The notes under the pieces are model-generated. The model was given only the letters and a program-made list of their open reading frames with translations. It searched no databases and was not told the DNA's origin. A stretch of 64,000 bases of DNA, taken from NCBI RefSeq assembly GCF_001730525.1, contig NZ_MDFN01000002.1:1-64000 (forward strand), written 5' to 3'. The translations under genes were made by a program, and so were the position numbers. Shown here one piece after another: positions 61,317-64,000 of the stretch; position 1 is the stretch's first letter, and every line of letters begins with the position of its first letter. This stretch comes from Arcticibacter eurypsychrophilus (GTDB taxonomy: Bacteria; Bacteroidota; Bacteroidia; Sphingobacteriales; Sphingobacteriaceae).

Positions 61317-61766
61317 ATGGAAAATCAAGAGAACAGTAAAATAGTACATAAAATAGTTTACATATTAAAAAGATTGACTGACGAATGGGGAGACATTCAT
61401 GTTTGTTAGGCCTTCAATTCAAACTTTAAGATGTCATATATGCCCACTTTCATGTGTATTGGGTTGCAGGGCATCTCAAACAGTGAGGTTGCCAGGGAGC
61501 TTAAAGTGACTAAAATGGCAGCAAGCAAAATTATTAAGGAACTACAGGAACTGGGCTTGGTACGAAGTGAAAAGAATTTGACGGATGCGCGTTCGGAGAC
61601 CTTATATTTAACAGAGGAGGGCGAAATCTTTAATCGAAAGCTGAAGAGCATATATGCCGACCAGATAAATGAATACAAAAAGGTAGTAGGAAATGCGAAT
61701 TATGAAACCGCTATAGATGTGCTATTGCAGATCAATCATTATCATGAATCATTGAAACTAAAGTAA
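61317..61766 (+). pseudogene. MarR-family regulator interrupted by an in-frame TAG
   Basis: A single frame runs from the ATG at 61317 to 61766 (149 codons): MENQENSKIVHKIVYILKRL, a TAG at 61407-61409 (codon 31), then FKMSYMPTFMCIGLQGISNS, winged helix VARELKVTKMAASKIIKELQ and the wing LTDARSETLYLTEEG. All parts of a MarR protein are present, with one nonsense codon. It diverges from the EmrA-like gene over 87 bases, the usual arrangement for an efflux regulator. Translation from the internal ATG at 61431 would lack the first dimerisation helix. Confidence 0.85.
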
Positions 61767-62154
61767 TTTTAATGATTCATGATCTGATTTCGGTTACTAA
61801 ATTAACCGTTAGTATTTCTAGAAGGTATATACATAGTTGGCTAGCAAGTAACCAATAGCAACAGCTGTTCAGGTACCAATTAATCCAGGAATCATAGAAC
61901 TGTGGTTAAAAATATACTTGCCAACGTGTATGGTTCCAGAGCGGTCGAAACTGATAGTCGCCAGGTCGGTAGGATAAAAGCAGAAGAAAAAGGAAGCATA
62001 AGATGCGGGGATACAACCAACCAGTGTGGCTACGGGAACTCCCAAAAAAGCAAAACTGTTACTTTTTGTACATAAGAGAGGCTGTATCGTTGGTTAAGTT
62101 AGCATGCCGGAGAGCATGATCGGTACCTATGATACAGCCTTTGAATTTTATTTA
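61767..62154. other. Gap holding a transporter remnant and hairpin
   Basis: No intact gene. It contains the DcuB-like remnant at 61818-62063 and a 9-bp hairpin GGCTGTATC (62080-62088) / GATACAGCC (62131-62139) just after the acyl-CoA dehydrogenase stop, which may end that transcript. Confidence 0.7.
61818..62063 (-). pseudogene. DcuA/DcuB-type C4-dicarboxylate transporter, C-terminal remnant
   Basis: The minus strand translates as SNSFAFLGVPVATLVGCIPA, then FYPTDLATISFDRSGTIHVG and KYIFNHSSMIPGLIGT, a TGA, and TAVAIGYLLANY. This matches the C-terminus of Dcu anaerobic dicarboxylate antiporters (P-(S/T)-D-L-A-x-I-x-F-D-R-S-G-T-x-H-I-G and N-H-S-x-x-x-P-G-L-I-G). There is one in-frame stop, and all upstream sequence is lost. 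About 80 of some 440 residues survive. Confidence 0.8.
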
Positions 62155-63660
62155 TTATGCAAATTTAAGCCACGAGCTATTATCTGAATAGTCGTCAACA
62201 ACCTGAACGATATTATCAAACTTAAATGAGCACATCAGGGAGGAGATTTCCTGCTGTACCATGGTGATACAGTTTTCAATCAAGTCTTTCCTGAAACCTT
62301 TAGCCTCAAGATCCAATACGTATCCCACTGAAACAATTCTTCCAAGAATCTTACCTAGATCAACAAGCTTACGCTGAGAGATGGTGTTACTAATTGAAAA
62401 GCTTAGGTCTTTTTTGAAATGCAAACAAGCTTCGGCTGTTACTTTAAAATCTTTAAGGAAATCAAACAGGTTCAGTTGTTTTTGTTTTTTCATCAGACGG
62501 GTAACCATTTCGGCTATCTGCGCATACAGCATTTCGTTAGAGCCTTCAAAGATTTGGAAAGGTCGGCTATCCATAATTCCACGACCACCAATATGGCTGA
62601 TGCGGTATCCGTTTGCACCGGAAACCTGAACCAATAACTGGGCAGATTCTTGCATTAAATCAGTTACAACGGCTTTCATACTATTCGCTTCAAGGCCATC
62701 GGTTGCCAAGTTGTGCTCAATTCCACTGATCTGGCTACTCTTAGCACACATGGCTGAACAAATGGTAAAGGCAGATTGGATTCGGGCAATCTGATGTTGC
62801 ACCTGATCCATGGATAATAAGTTTCCGGCTCCAACCATTCTATTCTTGCAGTGGTTAATGGCTTCGTCCATCATGCGTTTGATAAAGCCCATACCCATTC
62901 CTGGGAATTGCATTCTGCTTCGATGTAAAATATCAAGCATCATTTTAATACCTGTAGTCTCCGGTTCTAATTTGAATTTAGAGGGAACTTCAATATCCAA
63001 GGTGTTTAATCCGTAAGGAATCATGTAAAGTCCTAAACTATCATAAAGTTCCTCCACTACTACCTGCTGATTCCTTTGAGCGGTATCGCAGATAAAAAAG
63101 TCGATATCCCTGCTTAGTTCACCATTGTCTATTGATTTCCGACAAGCAATCAACCAATAATCAGCTAAACCGGTAAGTCCTTGCCAATGTTTAGTACCCT
63201 TGATTGCATAGCCGTCATTGATTAGTGTATGGCATGTTTTCATGTTTAAGGCATCGCTTCCAAAGTCGGGCTCAGTGATCATGAGTCCACCCATATTCTG
63301 ATTCATCAGAAAGCGGTCGAAGATCTCCTTTTTTGCGCCTTCGTTTGCATATTTAGAAATAGGTTCTAAAAAAAGAGCAATGTTTATTCCGAATGTCAGT
63401 GAAAGAGGAAGTGATTCGTAGGATGCTGCAGCTAATAAGCCTAAGCATTCTTTTACTTTGCTTCCACGGCCTCCGTATTGTTCAGGAATAGCAACGGCTA
63501 AAGGCACTTTGGACATAATTCCACTCATAACTGAAGGAGGAAGACCTCTTTCAAGGCTGAGTTTGTTTATATCTGCTTTTTCGTGAAATAAATGTCTTAG
63601 TGTTTCTTCGAACTCTTTAATAAACTCTGAAAAACTAGTTGTAGTCAATGTCATATGCAA
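62155..63660 (-). CDS. Acyl-CoA dehydrogenase family protein
   Basis: A 501-aa flavoprotein (ATG at codon 3, 63654, is an alternative start). The order is the usual one. The N-terminal helical domain has AIPEQYGGRGSKVKECLGLL near residue 58. The beta domain has LMITEPDFGSDALNMKTCHT near residue 125 and GTKHWQGLTGLADYWLIACR. The C-terminal helices carry FEGSNEMLYAQIAEMV near residue 385, where the catalytic Glu of this group is expected. A longer C-terminal extension than standard short-chain enzymes is present. The substrate is unknown; it is not next to other beta-oxidation genes. Confidence 0.92.
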   Translation of the reverse strand: MHMTLTTTSFSEFIKEFEETLRHLFHEKADINKLSLERGLPPSVMSGIMSKVPLAVAIPEQYGGRGSKVKECLGLLAAASYESLPLSLTFGINIALFLEPISKYANEGAKKEIFDRFLMNQNMGGLMITEPDFGSDALNMKTCHTLINDGYAIKGTKHWQGLTGLADYWLIACRKSIDNGELSRDIDFFICDTAQRNQQVVVEELYDSLGLYMIPYGLNTLDIEVPSKFKLEPETTGIKMMLDILHRSRMQFPGMGMGFIKRMMDEAINHCKNRMVGAGNLLSMDQVQHQIARIQSAFTICSAMCAKSSQISGIEHNLATDGLEANSMKAVVTDLMQESAQLLVQVSGANGYRISHIGGRGIMDSRPFQIFEGSNEMLYAQIAEMVTRLMKKQKQLNLFDFLKDFKVTAEACLHFKKDLSFSISNTISQRKLVDLGKILGRIVSVGYVLDLEAKGFRKDLIENCITMVQQEISSLMCSFKFDNIVQVVDDYSDNSSWLKFA

Positions 63661-63912
63661 AGATAATTATCTTAGTAGTAGGTTATAGGAGTATAAACAA
63701 ATTATTAACGATTTAGTTGTATGAACAGTTAAAATCTTTCATTATAATGTCATTTCTCTGATTAAAGACCACTCATGTGTTTTTAAATTTAAGATTTAAT
63801 GGCATAATATTAATATACATGCTTAAGTGATAAACTTACCTTAGCAACAAATATCAGATACATAGCACCAGCTACTTTGGAGGTTATTATCAGGTACTTC
63901 AATTCGATATAA

Positions 63913-64000
63913 ATGGACATGGTGATCAAAAATAATAATCTTGTTAAAATCCAATACCTAATTCTGCTTACCTTGTTGATGTGTATATCTTATCTTACTA
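63913..64000 (+). CDS. Start of an unrecognised gene at the window edge
   Basis: An open frame from the ATG at 63913 reads MDMVIKNNNLVKIQYLILLT and continues with further hydrophobic residues to the edge, so it opens with a membrane or signal segment. Too short to identify. The 250 bases before it hold nothing recognised. Confidence 0.45.
   Translation, partial: MDMVIKNNNLVKIQYLILLTLLMCISYLT

Noticed and set aside
63658-63665. Minus-strand TATCTTTG as a -7 box for the acyl-CoA dehydrogenase gene
   Set aside because: It overlaps the start codon region and no -33 element is found at 19-23 bases.

Overview
The window looks like a chromosomal piece of a Sphingobacteriaceae (Bacteroidota) genome, most likely Pedobacter or a close relative. 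The DNA is AT-rich, and it carries a SusC/SusD pair, an LruC-domain lipoprotein, GH10 lipoprotein xylanases, Rpn-type nucleases and Bacteroidota-style Wza/Wzc polysaccharide export genes. No rRNA, tRNA or CRISPR array was recognised.

Layout. (1) 1-14592, minus strand: exopolysaccharide locus A. It reads Wza-like exporter, Wzc-like tyrosine kinase, Wzx flippase, GT2, Wzy-like polymerase, several GT4/GT2 transferases, a secreted GH99/WbsX-like protein, and the first 24 codons of an RmlB-type dTDP-glucose dehydratase. (2) 15035-18115: an unrecognised Sphingobacteria-type protein, an excisionase-like HTH protein and a MocR-type regulator. (3) 18325-24480: a repeat-rich decayed island. It holds a RhuM remnant, two Rpn-family nucleases sharing a 12-bp GKQE-coding repeat, duplicated sequence blocks, two broken copies of a DIFG-repeat protein, and pieces of a lysis-like cassette (three-TM holin-like protein, CHAP amidase, and a lipoprotein with a C-terminal TM laid out like a unimolecular spanin). 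(4) 24662-34957: a 44-aa basic protein, a CheB-CheR-PAS-histidine kinase, an OmpA-like lipoprotein, an HTTM-domain protein with a small partner, a phytoene-desaturase-like oxidoreductase, and an LruC-domain lipoprotein. (5) 35040-51206, minus strand: exopolysaccharide locus B. A second Wza/Wzc pair heads GTs, an Alg14/Alg13-like split transferase, a Wzy-like protein, an ABC exporter (no Wzx) and UDP-glucose dehydrogenase, followed by two GH10 xylanase lipoproteins with their own terminators and two more GT2 genes. (6) 51430-58759, plus strand: an MFS transporter, then SusC-SusD-metallophosphoesterase. (7) 59162-63660: an SRPBCC protein, a ruined MarR/EmrA/TolC efflux locus, a DcuB-type transporter remnant, and an acyl-CoA dehydrogenase. 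A plus-strand gene starts at the right edge.

How the genes work together. Loci A and B each encode a Wzx/Wzy-type pathway: undecaprenyl-linked repeat units are built by the GTs, flipped (by Wzx in A, perhaps by the ABC exporter in B), polymerised by Wzy, and exported through Wza under Wzc phosphorylation control. No initiating phosphoglycosyltransferase is visible, so that enzyme must lie elsewhere. The two regions of decay (18.3-24.5 kb and 59.9-62.1 kb) show frameshifts, a nonsense codon and deletion fusions directly in the sequence.
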